This document shows, piece by piece, positions 45,437 through 58,619 of a DNA stretch of 64,000 nucleotides (positions are counted from its first letter, which is position 1; each line of letters opens with the position of its first letter). The notes under the pieces are model-generated. The model ran no database searches, was not told the origin of the DNA, and saw only the letters and a program-made list of their open reading frames with translations. Source of the DNA: Patiria miniata (taxonomy: Eukaryota; Echinodermata; Asteroidea; Valvatida; Asterinidae); NCBI RefSeq assembly GCF_015706575.1, contig NW_024037072.1, positions 24,863,162 through 24,927,161 of the forward strand, written 5' to 3'. The position numbers and the translations under genes were made by a program.

Positions 45437-47285
45437 ATGTTTTCTGAAGGGGTTTCCAATATAACCAGCTCTTCTGCAACGCTTATTGATAACATCATTA
45501 GTAATAGTTATGACTTACAGGGACAACAAGGTATTCCCTTTGATGATACAACTGATTATTTACCAGTTTTTCAAATCACTCAGATGAATGACTCACCTCG
45601 TATTATCAGAGATGTTTCACAGTGTTACTACAAGAACATTACTAAGCATACTACTTCATCATTCAGTTGGCCACTGTTAATTGGAACGATGTGTATTCTA
45701 TTGATGATCCTGACGATGGATTTAATGCATTTACATCTCGTTTCTCTTACATTTACAACAAACAATTCCCGCTGAGGAAAGTTCAACCCAAAAAGAAGTT
45801 GAAATCCTGGATGACAGACGGCATTCTAAAGTCTATCAAATCGAAGAATAAGTTGTACCATCAGAAGGTCCTCAAAAGGCCTAATGCGGAGAATGAAAAA
45901 ACCTACAAAGTTTACCGTAATAAATGCAGTGATCAAGCAAGCAAAAATCAACTGCTTCGAGGGCAAGTTTTCTTAAGCTAAATCCAATGTAGAAACGTGG
46001 AATATCATTAACTCCATGCTGAAGCCTGCCACTTCTGAGAAATCTCGCAACTACACTTTTAAATGCAGTGGTAAGCAAACCAGTGACCAGAGTGAAATTG
46101 CAAACGCATTCAACCAGTATTTCACTCAGATCGGTACGACGTTGGACAGTGAAATCCCCCAAGCTCAAACCAGTTACCGGGACTATCTCACAAATTCAAA
46201 CATGCAGTCTCTGTATTTCAATTCAATCAGTGAGCTTGAAATCATTCGAAATGCAGGATTGTTTCAGAACAACAAGGCTCCAGGTGTGAACGACTTTAGC
46301 CTGGGAGTCGTCAAATCTATTATTCATGCGATTAGTAAGCCTTTATGTCATGTGTTTAATAGCTCGTTATCTTGTGGTGTGTTTCCTAGTAGATTGAAAG
46401 CAGCGAAAGTGACGCCGATATATAAAAGTGGTAACCATTCCGAGTTAAGCAATTACAGACCAATCTCGGTACTGTCTTGTTTATTCAAACTTCTTGAGAA
46501 AATTGTGTATGATAGAACAATCAAGTTTCTTGATAAGTTCCATGTAATCTGTGACAGCCAGTATGGATTCCGAAGCAACCATTCAACGTCTTCAGCACTG
46601 ATTGACTTAACCAACAAGGTTATCGATGCTTTTGAGGACAACAAATATGCCATGGGGATTTTTCTTGACTTATCCGAAGCGTTTGACACCATTAATCATG
46701 AGATCCTTTTACAGAAGATTGATCACTATGAGATCCGTGGCATAGCAAATGATTGGTTCAAAACTTATCTTCACAATCGTTCTCAATGTGTCAAATATAA
46801 TAATAACATATCTGATTTTAATACAATTACTCATGGTGTCCCCCAGGGCTCACTCCTGCGTCCGTTACTTTGTATTTTGTACATAAATGATATTTCATCT
46901 ACTTCTGATTTACTTTCATTTATTCTATATGCAGATGACACTAACATATTTCTTTCTGATAAGCACCTCCCTACCTTATTTGATAATGCCAATCTAAATC
47001 TGGTTAATGTTTGTGAGTGGCTGAAAGCCAACCGACTCTCTCTCTCTGAATATTAAGAAATGTAGTTTTATGATTTTCCACAGTAAAAGAAAACACTGCA
47101 ATATTTCCAATCTTACTATTCAGTTGTTAAACGAAACAATTCATCGTGTTGACAAAATTAAGTTCCTTGGTGTAATACTTGACAACAAGTTGACATGGAC
47201 TCATCACATCAATGATATTGCTAGTAAGATTTCAAAATCCATTGGTATTATACACAGACTCAAACACATTTTCCGTATGTATAGT
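45437..47285 (+). mobile_element. Non-LTR retrotransposon (LINE) fragment, degenerate
   Basis: Three frames together encode the end of an endonuclease (SSATLIDNIISNS, then DDTTDYLPVFQI) and most of a reverse transcriptase. RT landmarks are NNKAPGVNDFSLG, VTPIYKSGNHSELSNYRPIS, QYGFRSNHSTSSALIDL, FLDLSEAFDTINHEIL, HGVPQGSLLRPLLCILYIND and the catalytic YADDT. The later part (KFLGVILDNKLTWTHHI) is in another frame. Frameshifts near 45.7, 46.0 and 47.05 kb make it non-functional. Both ends are truncated: it starts inside the endonuclease and stops soon after the RT thumb at about 47280. The style suggests the CR1/L2/jockey group. Confidence 0.85.
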
Positions 47286-48911
47286 GGCACGAGATTGTGA
47301 ATTGAGCCTCTATCGGCTATGAACTTTGTTCCCTGCTTCAATGTTCTGGGTACTTAAACACTGATAGACTTTGATCCCTTCATATAAATCACCTCGTTTT
47401 TCTGTTTGTTTTTTATTTTATTGGCATGTAATTCCCCTTGTTCCTTGCTTCAGTGTTCTGTGTATTTTAGCACTGCTGTATTTGGAGAAACTTTATCCCT
47501 CCATATATAATCACTTTTTTTACTTTTATTACGGTAAGCATCAACGGAACGGGAAATTCCAAAGTTGTTTACTTTATGGTATCATGTCTTTTTTAAATAA
47601 GTTTAAATAACTGTTTCCATTAAAAGGTAGTTGATAAATAAACACAGTAGCCAAGTCTGCTTACACGACGGTATTATGTTTCTCTTTTGTCCTCACCTTT
47701 TCAAAAAAAATGCCTTTTATCCGAGACAAGGTAAAACAAATAGTATATTCGTTAGTACGGTGCCGGCATCATGTGTGGTTGTAGGTTTAATGTTAAAAAT
47801 GCAACTAACAAAAGTTACTGTCACATACCGAATTTCTGCAGCAGGTCAAGGAAAGACAGATCGAGGGATATCCCCTCGAAGATACACACATGCTTGTTCC
47901 GTTCTGCGGGTGGTCAAAAGCCCCCACACAACTCGGTCCTAATTTTCCTCACAATAAAAAAAAGTCCCTGACAACGCGTCTTTTTGTCCAAGAACACAGA
48001 CAACATGATCCTCACCCACCAGGGCTGGAACCCATACCCCTGAAAATAAGTTTATGGTTTATGGTTTATTTTTTTATATCATGGCACAAAACATAATTAA
48101 CAAGCATCTATATCAAGATGACAGAAATGATACGAGGGATCCGGGTAAAAAGCGTATGCTTGTACAAGACCTGGAACCCGTAATTACAAATTAAGCTAAT
48201 AAGTTATGTCATACACTAGACTGAATTATATCAGGTAATATTACAAGGAAAGAAATAAATTAATTACAATAATACAGGAAGGAGGGAAGAGGGAAAGGAG
48301 CCAAAAGTGGCCGAGGAATTATTAAACAATGATACTTTTCAACAATCCGTGGGATGACATGTGTTGGTCATCGTTACTATGAAACAATTCACAAATAACT
48401 TTAATTTTGCATGCGCATAAGCATTATTGAATGGAAGCACAAGTCGCGAAAATGCCAGGGTAGAATTTTTGAAGAAGTACATGTACAAGTCTATCATATC
48501 TGAATAAGTCGCACAAAACGAGCCTTTTTAGTTTGATGACAACGCAGTTTTTCTTCAATGGAGCTTTTGTGTCAATCTTACTTTTTAAAAAGCCAGATTG
48601 GCTGAAGAGTATAGAACCTATCTTCTTCTAATTGACTGTCAAATGGAGCATTATTCTGGGATAGGTTTTTCGGTTCATCTCTGACTGAGCCAGCTGTCCG
48701 CGCATGAGATTACCTCACTGAACTTCTGACGGCGCCGCGCCGCCCTTTGAAGCTTCCGCTAACCGCATAATACTTTCATCGTCGCCTTGTGTTGCCACTC
48801 ACCAGCCGGGGGTACAGGTACAAGTCAGGGCGGTACTTTGGTCTCTTTTTCTCGATCAGTCTTGATTAGGTTACACAAGCCTTGTGATTGACAGCTATTG
48901 TTACGGGATGA

Positions 48912-48920
48912 GATAAAAAG
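48912..48920 (+). promoter_or_regulatory. TATA-like box of family copy C
   Basis: GATAAAAAG lies 119 bp before the copy C ATG, in the same context as in copy A. The equivalent bases are deleted in copy D and absent in copy B. Confidence 0.4.
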
Positions 48921-49038
48921 CCAGTCAATCTTGTCAACTTGTCATTCGATTCAGATTCTCATCTGTGAAGACAGCTCAAATATTCTGCTCTATAATATTC
49001 CCTTGTTCTTCAAGTTTATCAATCCGAGTCCTTATACC

Positions 49039-49927
49039 ATGGATTTCAAGATCGCCTGCGCTTTGAACCTGTCCCCTGAGTTGGTATGGTTTAGTCGTCG
49101 GTCCTACGACGAAGAGGTTTCATCATCATCCGACTGTGGGCCCGATGGTTGGCCGTGTCACTACGGCGGATACTTCCCTGAGATGCCGCACGACCTGGGC
49201 AGTGACGGTACTCAGTCTCCGGGACGTGACGACACCGATGATGAGGCAGGGAATGGCAGAGAGGACTTCTCTCTCCGTCTCTTCGATCTGGAGCAGGTGA
49301 ACCGAGATGTGCATGATTTCGGTAAGTGCCATTTTTTACGATGTAGATTTAATCCCCCATTTTTGTATTTTAATTTATAGCTCTCTAAAGAAAGCCTAAA
49401 TTGTGGAATCTTGGATCATTCTCCAAATGTGTGGCATTGCTAGGATTGTACTACCAAACCTCACTGTGTCTATTTTTTTCCAATTTCGTACTGCATTTCA
49501 TTCTCAATCAGTTTTCAGCTCAGTGATGTCATTTTAAGAACCAAAAGGATGCACAATTGTGGAATCAAAATCTCGCAGTACCTATCTAATGTTCTGCTTT
49601 TTTTAAAACATCCAAAGTATGAAAGTATTTTTTTTTTCTTCAGGTGACCAGATGGACGATCATCAGCCAGCATCTCCTGTGCATTGCCAGCTACCTCTTC
49701 CCGTCAGGCCCTCTGTCAGCCCAAGCTACCTACCCTCTCCAACATCATCATCACCGGACTGCAACTCGCCAGCCTCCTTGATGGAGACAAGCTACTCGTC
49801 GTCACCGAACCTCCACAGACCTTCTTCCTTCCCTGAGCTGATGATCGCTACCTCCCCAGTCCTGATGGAGACGCTTCTCACTCCGGTGACAGTCTCCACT
49901 CTGCGGACATTTTCACCGGTTAATTAA
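49039..49927 (+). CDS. Unrecognised two-exon gene family, copy C (188 aa)
   Basis: Exons 49039-49321 and 49644-49927. The donor is GTAAGT here and GTGAGT in the other copies; the acceptor is TCTTCAG. The protein matches the family, with EAGNGREDFSLRLFDLEQVN in the acidic half and a C-terminus RTFSPVN before TAA. The full upstream block, including a GATAAAAAG box at 48912, is kept. No kinase gene follows this copy; instead there are repeated foldback elements and then copy D on the other strand. Confidence 0.75.
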
Positions 49928-52043
49928 GCGTAGATGAAGTGCATGATTGCAGTGCCTTTTAATTGTAAACATTTGGGCCGCATGTATAGATATAAACATT
50001 ATTATTATTTATATCAGGCTTCCAGCGGTAAAAGTTAATCAGCATATTGTATTTTACATTTTCATTTTGTAAATGATATAGACCTATGTTGGAAGTAAGT
50101 TTTCTTTTGGTTGCAACATTCATTAAACTTTCGAATTCGAACTTTCGAGATAATTACTACAACAAACCAATTGTCTTGAAAGACTGTGAATGTACATTAT
50201 TTGAGCATTGTAAATACGATTTGGTGAATATTAAAATCGGAAAAAAAGGCACTTACAAACTTTGTTTGTTCCTTTTGTTTTTAACTTCCCCTTGTTCGCT
50301 GGCCTGAGGATGTATAACGCAACTTTTGTTTGGAATGTCTCTTGCAGTCTCTTGCCGTTTGCTGGACCATGGGAGATAACATTTCGCTTCTGCTGCCAAA
50401 TGAATTTGTGGGGAAAACAGTTTTTATAAATAGAAACTGGTATATTTTGTACTTAACATCAGTGTTTACTCACTTCGGACCGTTAATGAGAAAGGTCTTG
50501 GAAAAAAACTGAATGTAAGAACGCACTTAAGCGAACACGGTTTTTCATGCACATGGATTATGGTTTAGTTTGTTTATTTTATTAAAGCATATTAGGCCGC
50601 CTACTATTTTTTCACATTATAACTAACAAACTTACAAACTGGTAAACCAAGTTTATCATATCTGACTAAGTCGCACAAAACGAGCCTCCATTTGATGACA
50701 ACGCAGTTTCTCTTCAGTGGAGTTTTTGTGTTAATCTTACTTTTCAAAAAGCCAGTTTGGCTGAAGAGTATCAAAAACGCATTCTTTTAATTGACAATCT
50801 GAATGCAGCGTTCTTCTAGAGCAGGGTTTTCGGTTCATCTCTTAGCGTGCCGTCCATGCATGAATTAACCTCACTGAACTTCTGACGTATGCTGATTAAT
50901 CGTACATTCCAGACCGAATAACACTGACCTGTAAATAGGTTTATCGTATGTGGCAAAGAAAAGAAGTTTCAAAATCCAAATTCAGTGTTTTCGCCTTTCC
51001 AATTAAACTTTGGCATGTTTTCTTTTTCTGGCCCAATTATACTATTTTCCCCGCAGAATTCAACTGTTTCCGATATTTTTGCGTCTAAACGAGAAGATGG
51101 GAAAGAAAGTGACTTTCTATCCGCGAGCAAAGAATTATAATATAATTTTCATGTCATTTCCCACTGGGCCAACTTCTCACGATTCGTTGCTAATAATGTC
51201 AAAAATCAACCAGTTACTCGCACGTAAAAGGGTAATTTCCCTATCGACGCCCCTTGCTACATCTCTCCCTCCCTCACGTCATTATGAACGTATACCCCAA
51301 CCAAGAAAACTATATATATGAGCCTTCCATCCATGTAACTTCCCCTTGTTCGCTGGTCTCAGGATGTAAACGCAACTTTTGTCATGGTCCATCGCAGCAA
51401 ACCCTCCCTCTTTTTGTTAAAAAATTGCTTATATATACTCTTAAATTGTTTGAAAATAGTTGTTTGTTATGTAATAACTTGAGGTGATGCAAGATAATGC
51501 TAATAGTTAAAAGGGTAATTTCCCTATGACGCCCCTTGCTACATCTCTCTCTCCCTACCAAGAAAATGATATGAGCCTTCCATTTATGTGACTTCCCCTT
51601 GTTCGCCGGTCTCAGGATTTAAACGCAACTTTTGTTTGGGGAACAGTCAGTCGTAAAACCTATTTTCCCCCACATGCTTCATTTGGCAGTAGAAACGAAA
51701 TGGTATCTCCCATGGTCCATCGAAGGAAACGGCAAGAGACTAAAAACATGAGTGTTCCCTAAACAAAAGCCAGGCTTACAACGTCATATAAACTAACAAA
51801 GGTACCTCCTATGGTCTGTGGAAGCAAACGACGAGATACCCACTGTTCCCCAAAACAAAACTGGCTTTTTGGAAAGTTATATTGACACCAAAACTCAATT
51901 GATAAGAAACTGTAGGGCCGACGACTAGTGTCGTTAAACTAAAAAGGCTCGTTTTGTGCGACGAAGTAAGATATGATTAAATTTTGTATTATAAGTTTGT
52001 CAGCAATTATAGGGCCTACCAAGAAAAGGATATGAGCCTTCCA

Positions 52044-52245
52044 TTTATGTGACTTCCCCTTGTTCGCCGGTCTCAGGATTTAAACGCAACTTTTGTTTGG
52101 GGAACAGTCAGTCTCTTGCTGTTTCCTTCGATGGACCACGGGATCATCTTTTTACACAACCGTTTTCCCCACAGCTTTATGTGGCAGCAGAAGCGAAATT
52201 GTATCGCCCATGGTCCATCGAAGCAAACCCTCCCTCTTTTTTGTT
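52044..52245. repeat. Cluster-specific foldback repeat (best copy)
   Basis: GTTTCCTTCGATGGACCACG and CCCATGGTCCATCGAAGCAAAC are inverted ends within a longer repeated unit (ACTTCCCCTTGTTCGC...). Other copies: 41155-41345, 50286-50400, 51335-51420, 51590-51740 and 54360-54460. They fill the spacers of the duplicated cluster. Confidence 0.65.
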
Positions 52246-52827
52246 ACAAATTTACTTACTCTGAAATTGGTTGAAAATAGTTGTTTGTTATATAATAACT
52301 TGAGGTGATCGACAAAGTTAATTGCGAACCAACAGGTGTATCCAAGCCCCAAATAAGAGAGAGGAGGAGGCAGTATAGCTAAAAACATTTCATTAACTTT
52401 ACCCCTCCATTTTAAATTATAGGATGGCAAACTAACTTTTTATCTCAGTTTGCACAAAATGTGGTTACATCATGACGAAAAACAAAACGAAACAAACACA
52501 GATTTTTAACGGACAGTTTTCTTTTCGATTTTATTATTCACAAAGTAGTATTTACAATGCTCAAATAACGTACATTATCAGTCTTTTAAGACAATTGTAT
52601 GGTTGAGGTAAATATCTTTCTGTTGCGAATTCCAATCGTGGACCAAAGTTCCACGGCTTAATGGCTGTTGCAACCAAACAAAAAGAAAACTTATTACCAA
52701 CATTAGGCCTATATCATTAACAAAATGAAAATGGTTATAATTTAATGATGTTTGTATCTACATGAGTCCCAAGTATTTACAATTAAGCGTAGATGAAGTG
52801 CATGGCTGTAATGCCTTTTAATCAGTA

Positions 52828-53705
52828 CTATTCAACCGGCGAACATGTCCGGAGAGTGGAGACTGTCACGGGAGTGAGAAGCGTCTCCATCTGGACTGGG
52901 GAGGTAGCGATCATCAGCTCAGGGAAGGGAGAAGGGCTGTGGAGGTTCGGTGACGACGGGTAGCTGGTCTCCATCAAGGAGGCTAGCGAGTTGCAGTCCG
53001 GTGATGATGATGTTGGAGAGGGTAGGTAGCTTGGGCTGACAGAGGGCCTGACGGGAAGCGGTAGCTGGCAATGCACAGGAGATGCTGGCTGATGATCGTC
53101 CATCTGGTCACCTGAAAATACCAACCAAAAAAATATATGAATGAAAAAATACATATGAAATTTTAAAACGCAGAACGTAGACGTGACAGTGATGCAAAAT
53201 TTTGATTCCATAATTGTGCATACTTTTGGCACTTAAACGACATCATTGAGCTGAAAACTTAATGAAATGCAGTACGAAATTTGAAACAACATAAGATACA
53301 TCAGGCTGGCAGTACACATTTTAAGAATGACCCAAAATTCCACAATTTAGGCCTTCTTTTGGGAGCAGAAAATCAAAATACAAAACTGGGGGATTAAATC
53401 TACATAGAAAATTTGCACTCACCGAAATCATGTACATCTCGGATAACCTTCTCCAGATCGAAGAGACGGAGAGAGAAGTCATCTCTGACATTCTCTGCCT
53501 CATCATCGGTGTCGTCACGTCCCGGAGACTGAGTTCCGTCACTGCCCAGGTCGTGCGGCATCTCAGGGAAGTATCCGCCGTAGTGACACGGCCAACCATT
53601 GGGCCCACAGTCGGATGATGATGATAACTCTTCGTCGTAGGACTGACGACTAAACCATACCAACTCAGGGGACAGGTTCAAAGCGCAAGCGATCTTGAAA
53701 TCCAT
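52828..53705 (-). CDS. Unrecognised two-exon gene family, copy D, inverted (188 aa)
   Basis: Minus-strand exons 53705-53423 and 53111-52828, with GTGAGT donor, TTTTCAG acceptor and phase 1. The coding frame is intact and close to copies A and C (CGPNGWPCHYGGYF; ends RTCSPVE before TAG). Copies C and D therefore converge on a 2.9 kb spacer full of repeats. The upstream block resembles those of A and C but lacks about 42 bp containing the TATA-like box, so this copy may be poorly transcribed. Confidence 0.74.
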
Positions 53706-55623
53706 GGTATAAGGACTCGGATTGATAAACTTGAATTACAAGGGAACAGAGCAGAATAATTGAGGTGTCTTCACAGATGAGAATCTGCAATCGAATGACA
53801 AGTTGACAATCACAAGGCTTGTGTAACCTAATCAGGACTGATTGAGAAAAAGAGACCAAAGTACCGCCCCTGACTTGTACCTGTACCCCCTGGCTGGTGA
53901 GTGGCAACACAAGTCGGCGGTGAAAGGATTATGCGGTTAGCGGAAGCTTCACAGGGCGGCGCGGCACCGTCAGAAGTTCACTGCTGTGAACTCATGAGCG
54001 AATGGCAAGCTCATGCAGAGATGAACCGAATACCCTGCCCCAGAGAATAATGTTGCATTCAGACAGTCAATTAAAAGAAGATTGGCGTGTTTGATACTCC
54101 TCAGCCAAACTGGCTTTTTGAAAAGTAAGATTGACACAAAAACTCCACTGAAGAGAAACTGTGTTGTCATCAAATTGAAAACGCTCGTTTTGTGCAACTT
54201 AGTCAGATGTGATCATCGTTTTACCTTCATGCATTACATAAATATGCTAAAGTGCGTTCTTAAATTCAGCTTTTTTCAAGACCTTTTTCATTAACAGTTG
54301 GAAGTGGTTCATGATGTACTGACGTTCAGATTAAAGTAATCTACCATTTTCTATTCGTAAAACCTATTTTTCTCCACGTGCTTCATTTGGCAGTAGAAAC
54401 GAAATGGTATCTCCCATGGTCCATCGAAGGAAACGGCAAGAGACTGCGTGTTCCCTAAACAAAAGCCGGGCTTACAACGTTAAACAAATTAGGTACCTCC
54501 CATTGTCCGTCGTAGCAAACAGCGAGAGTCCCACTGTTCCCCAAAAACAAAACTGGCTTTTTGAAACGTTATAGATTGACACCAAAACTCCATTTTCAAG
54601 AAACTGTAGGGCGGACTATTATAGTGTCGTCAAACTGAAAAGTCTCGTTTTGTGCGACCTAGTCAGATATGATAAACGCGTACCGACTTCTTTTGTATTA
54701 CAGGTTTGTCACGATATGAAATTAGGCGGCCTATTTCTGCTTATGTGATGCAGCAACCCGGACCCAAGGTTCAAGGCTTGGGTGCGACTCGACTTTTCAC
54801 ATTTTCTGTCTGAATTCGTCTCGAGGAAGGAATTTTTGGGTTTTCTCACTTTGGCAATTACATCCAAAATGCACGGAATCATGCCCAGCCAAGTCCGGGC
54901 CACTTATTCCTTGCCATTTTCTTCAATTCCCCAATTTCAATGGCTCTGGCAGAACTCTCTACTTTGAGAGCTCGGCGGATGGGTTTATTTAATACCGGTG
55001 TGTATATACCCACAGAATGACTGCTCACAATTTCGCCGTTACTCTACCATTTCATGTCAGTGGGCTCGAAAGTGGCACTATTTTGCCATGTTTTAGGGAT
55101 CGTTTTTATGGCTACTTTTCCGCTTTAATTGGAAAAAAATAGAGGTCATCTTCGAGTGAGAATTGCTCGAAAAGTCAATGGTCAACCCACCAAAAAATTA
55201 AAAGAATTTTGTTATGAAAGATGACATTTTGATTATCATTTTTCTGTGCAGCTTAAATACCTGTAAGAGTTCTGAGTATTTTAAAAAGAATTTTGAAGTA
55301 TGGGCTTTTAGCACTTGCTATGGAAATTGTATTGTACAATGTAGGTTTGCACCGCAGTGTAGGCAAAATAATAATGACTACGCGTGACCGGCCGCCGTGC
55401 TCAGCTAAACTGGTGCATTTTCCAAAAGAAATCCTGTGGCTATTTCATGAATCAGACATCTCGCGAAGTTTCTAGAAACAACATAGAAAGTGCGCCACCT
55501 ATTGAACCTTTTTCGAAGAACTATGCGATATGGCGCGTCGATACTGTTCAACGACTGTTGTATGATTGCAACGTTAGTAGCGTGTACTTAATTCTGTATC
55601 CAAACGTATCATACAACATCAAC

Positions 55624-58619
55624 ATGGCGTCGTCTGGGGACCTGGATGTGACTCCCGAAGAAGTTGAGCGTATCTCCAAGGCTCTAAAAGACGAGAAATT
55701 CAGGCAGCTCTTTTTCGAATATGCTCAAGAAATATCTGATCCCGAAAACAGAAAGAAATACGAGGAGGAAATTTCTCAGTTGGAGAAAAATCGCGGCACC
55801 GATGTGGTGTTCGTTCACCCCGAGCCTGGATACGTGATCAAAACAAACGTGAATGGGGAACAGAAGGCGTTCATCAACGTGTGCAGGAGCGATAAGGTGG
55901 CCAAGCCAACTGCTACAGATGTACGGCGTGACAACGGCGAGGTTGGCACGCAGTGGTCGGTGCCGCACAGCCTTGCACCTGCCAGAGAAGATCTTGACAA
56001 GGGAGGGGGGAATTGTATGGTATACGATTGTGTGTTTCATCCCGATTGTTTCCAAGCTGCAGAGAAAGATAAAAGATTTGTGAAGCTGATGGACGACACT
56101 GTGCTCGATTCCATTGAATCCAATCTTGGTGTTAAACTGGATCGATCAAATGTGAAAAAACTCACCAAGTTGAAATTTAAGGGACAGCCGAGGCCAACCG
56201 TGATACGGACTAAAAGTAAAACTGGGCCGTCGGGTGAAACCGATGCCTTGAAGGATTTCAACATAGATTATCCTTACAAAGGAGTTGATGAGAGCCAGAA
56301 GGGAGAAAGCAATCCTCCAGCCAAGTCGGCAACAAAGATTTCAGGATCCCGCAATGCAACCAGCAAGAAGGACCCATCTGGTCCCATTGAACCCAAGTAC
56401 AGCATCATCCATAGGGGCCATTTTGACATGCAGCATTTCACCAATGCTCCCGACTCCATGCCAACCACCAGGCCTCAAGAACTCGTTCTCAAGATACAGC
56501 TGCCTCTCTTGAAGTCGATAGCGACGGTGCAGCTGGATGTCTTCCAGAAGCAGGTTGTCCTGGAGTGTCAGAAGCCAGCATCGTACAAGCTTGATCTGGT
56601 TCTTCCTTATCCTGTCGATGAGGAAAAAGGAGCTGCAAAGTTCGACAAAAGCAAGTCCTGCCTGACCATCACCCTTCCGGTCCTGCCCCCAGAGATCCCG
56701 AAGCTTCCGACCTTTGCCCCTGAGCCACAGAATGTCTCTCTTGTGGAAGAAATCCAGCAGAACGGTGATCTGGACCAAGCACCTAGTGAAACTTCTGTGG
56801 AAGGTGAAGTGAAAAGTAAAACAACCAACCATGAAGGTGATTCTCCCAATGAGGAAGGCCCCAGCAACTCGGTCGATGAGTCAAGAACTTGTTCTAGGAG
56901 TGAAGCTGCAAATGATAAGGAAGGGACGCAAAATCAAAACCGTCAAGACGTGCAGCCAAGTCAAGAAGAAGGAACTCCACAGCAAAATGGCATAGAGGAG
57001 AGCAGGGAAAGCACAAGTTCCGACGACATACATAGCGTAGCTTCGCAAAATGTTCCGACTAAGATGGAAAGTGATGCAGAACAGTGCCCAGATTACACCT
57101 TCAGGCAAGATGATGAAACTGCATCGTTCATTCTGCAAGTGGCCAAAATAGATGCAGATAATCTTCACAAACAGATTTCTGATGACAAAACAACAGTATC
57201 ACTCAAATTCCAAAGCAAATTCATCGTCAATGGAGGTATTATAAATACTGTTTTATGATGGCCTTTGGTTTAGTCAGTCAATTTCTTTAAAGGTGTAGTC
57301 CATCATTTGTAATTTGTGCATTTTGCTCGTTTGAAGCAACAAACTCGCTCAACATATGTATACCGCTATCCTGGAGGCATAGTTGTTAAAAACATATATA
57401 CCCCGTGCTTCTTCTTTGTTTGCGGGGGATTGAATACACTGTAAAAATGTAAGGAATTAATTTGAGTGCAATTACACAGTTCAAAATATGCCATTTAATT
57501 GCTCATAAGACTGCAGATTTATAGTGTATTTAATTGATATTGTGTTGACGATGACATTGCCAGAGTTCTTATATTTGTTTATTTCCCCACACTTTTGATA
57601 TTCTGTTTTATGTCAAAATATCACAATTGCTCTGTAAACAAAAAAAAACGTCTCTGGCGTTGCAGATATAATAATGCATCGGCAGACAAAGACGTTTCTT
57701 AACCCTAACTCCCTAGGATTGCTAGGATTACTATCCTTGCTAGGATGCAACCTCAGTCCTGCAAAATCCTTCAACTGCCTCCATGTAAAAAAAAAAAAGG
57801 CATACACCCTCAATCCTCCCATGAGTGGTGACCACTGCCTCAATCCTGCAAAATCACAGGCAATCACTAATAATGTGTTGAGGCAGAGCCAGTGACATCC
57901 TGGAGCAGTGCGAAGGATTTCAAGTATAATCTAGGGCTAAAGGTGTGCACGGCTGAGCATGAATAACACAAGGTCCGGCCCAAGATCTTGACACAGGTGC
58001 ATCCTCCATAAGGCAAAAAAAAGTAATAGTTCTGCTTCCGGTTATCCTACCTAACCTATTTTGACAGCCCCTTCCAATATATTTTTTGGGGAAAATGAGA
58101 GAAAACCCCCGAAAATCATCAATTACTACCTTTTACCCTTGACTACCGGTACATGTAGATACCTCCATATGATAGTATACAAAAAAAGTTGCAAAAAAAA
58201 ATTTAAAAAAATCTCTACCTACCTACCCTAGTTTCAAATGCCATGTAATCGGAAGCAGAACAAATTTTTTGGGGGCCTAATCAGCTGCACATTTTTGCCA
58301 TAACCTTAATCCTGCAAAATCCTCCGTTTTGCAAAGAGGATTTTGTAGGATTTGGGAAGATGGGTTCATGCACTGAGCCTGAAACCTAACAGTTTAACAA
58401 TAAATGTCTCTAAATTTTCTCCCTTGTTTTCTTTTTGGATAAACAGAAACAGTGACCCTGCCCTACTCATTGTGTGTGGTGTTTGAGCCCCAATGCCAAC
58501 TTGAAGGAATGGAGATGGACGTGCAACAAACAGAAGCCGTTCTTCTCCTGCACAAAGCATCAGCCTCCCGTGGAGAATGGTCTCAATTCAAGGCTGGACC
58601 ATCCCTCAGTGACTTGGAG
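55624..58619 (+). CDS. DNAAF2: Kintoun (dynein axonemal assembly factor 2), first two exons, 3' end not found
   Basis: Exon 1 (55624-57235) starts MASSGDLDVTPEEVERIS and encodes 537 codons plus one base. Exon 2 (58447-58619) adds 57 codons and ends before GTAAGC. Kintoun is a cytoplasmic PIH-family cochaperone that helps HSP90/HSP70 fold axonemal dynein heavy chains before they enter cilia. The PIH1 N-domain spans about residues 40-200 (VFVHPEPGYVIKT, FINVCRS, GTQWSVPHSLAPAREDLDKG, YDCVFHPDC). A CS/PIH1-C fold follows at about 275-360 (RPQELVLKIQLPLLKS, LDLVLPYPVDEEKGAAKFDK). The region after it is acidic and low in complexity. The open frame continues about 80 codons upstream without an ATG-like context, so the MASSG Met is chosen. 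Vertebrate proteins are over 800 aa; the remaining exon(s) are either to the right of the window or missed among the repeats after 58.6 kb. Confidence 0.92.

Noticed and set aside
49126..49332. Antisense open frames conserved in the unknown gene copies (also at 33293 and 53430)
   Set aside because: They are shadows of the conserved sense exon 1; splice signals and start context support the sense strand.
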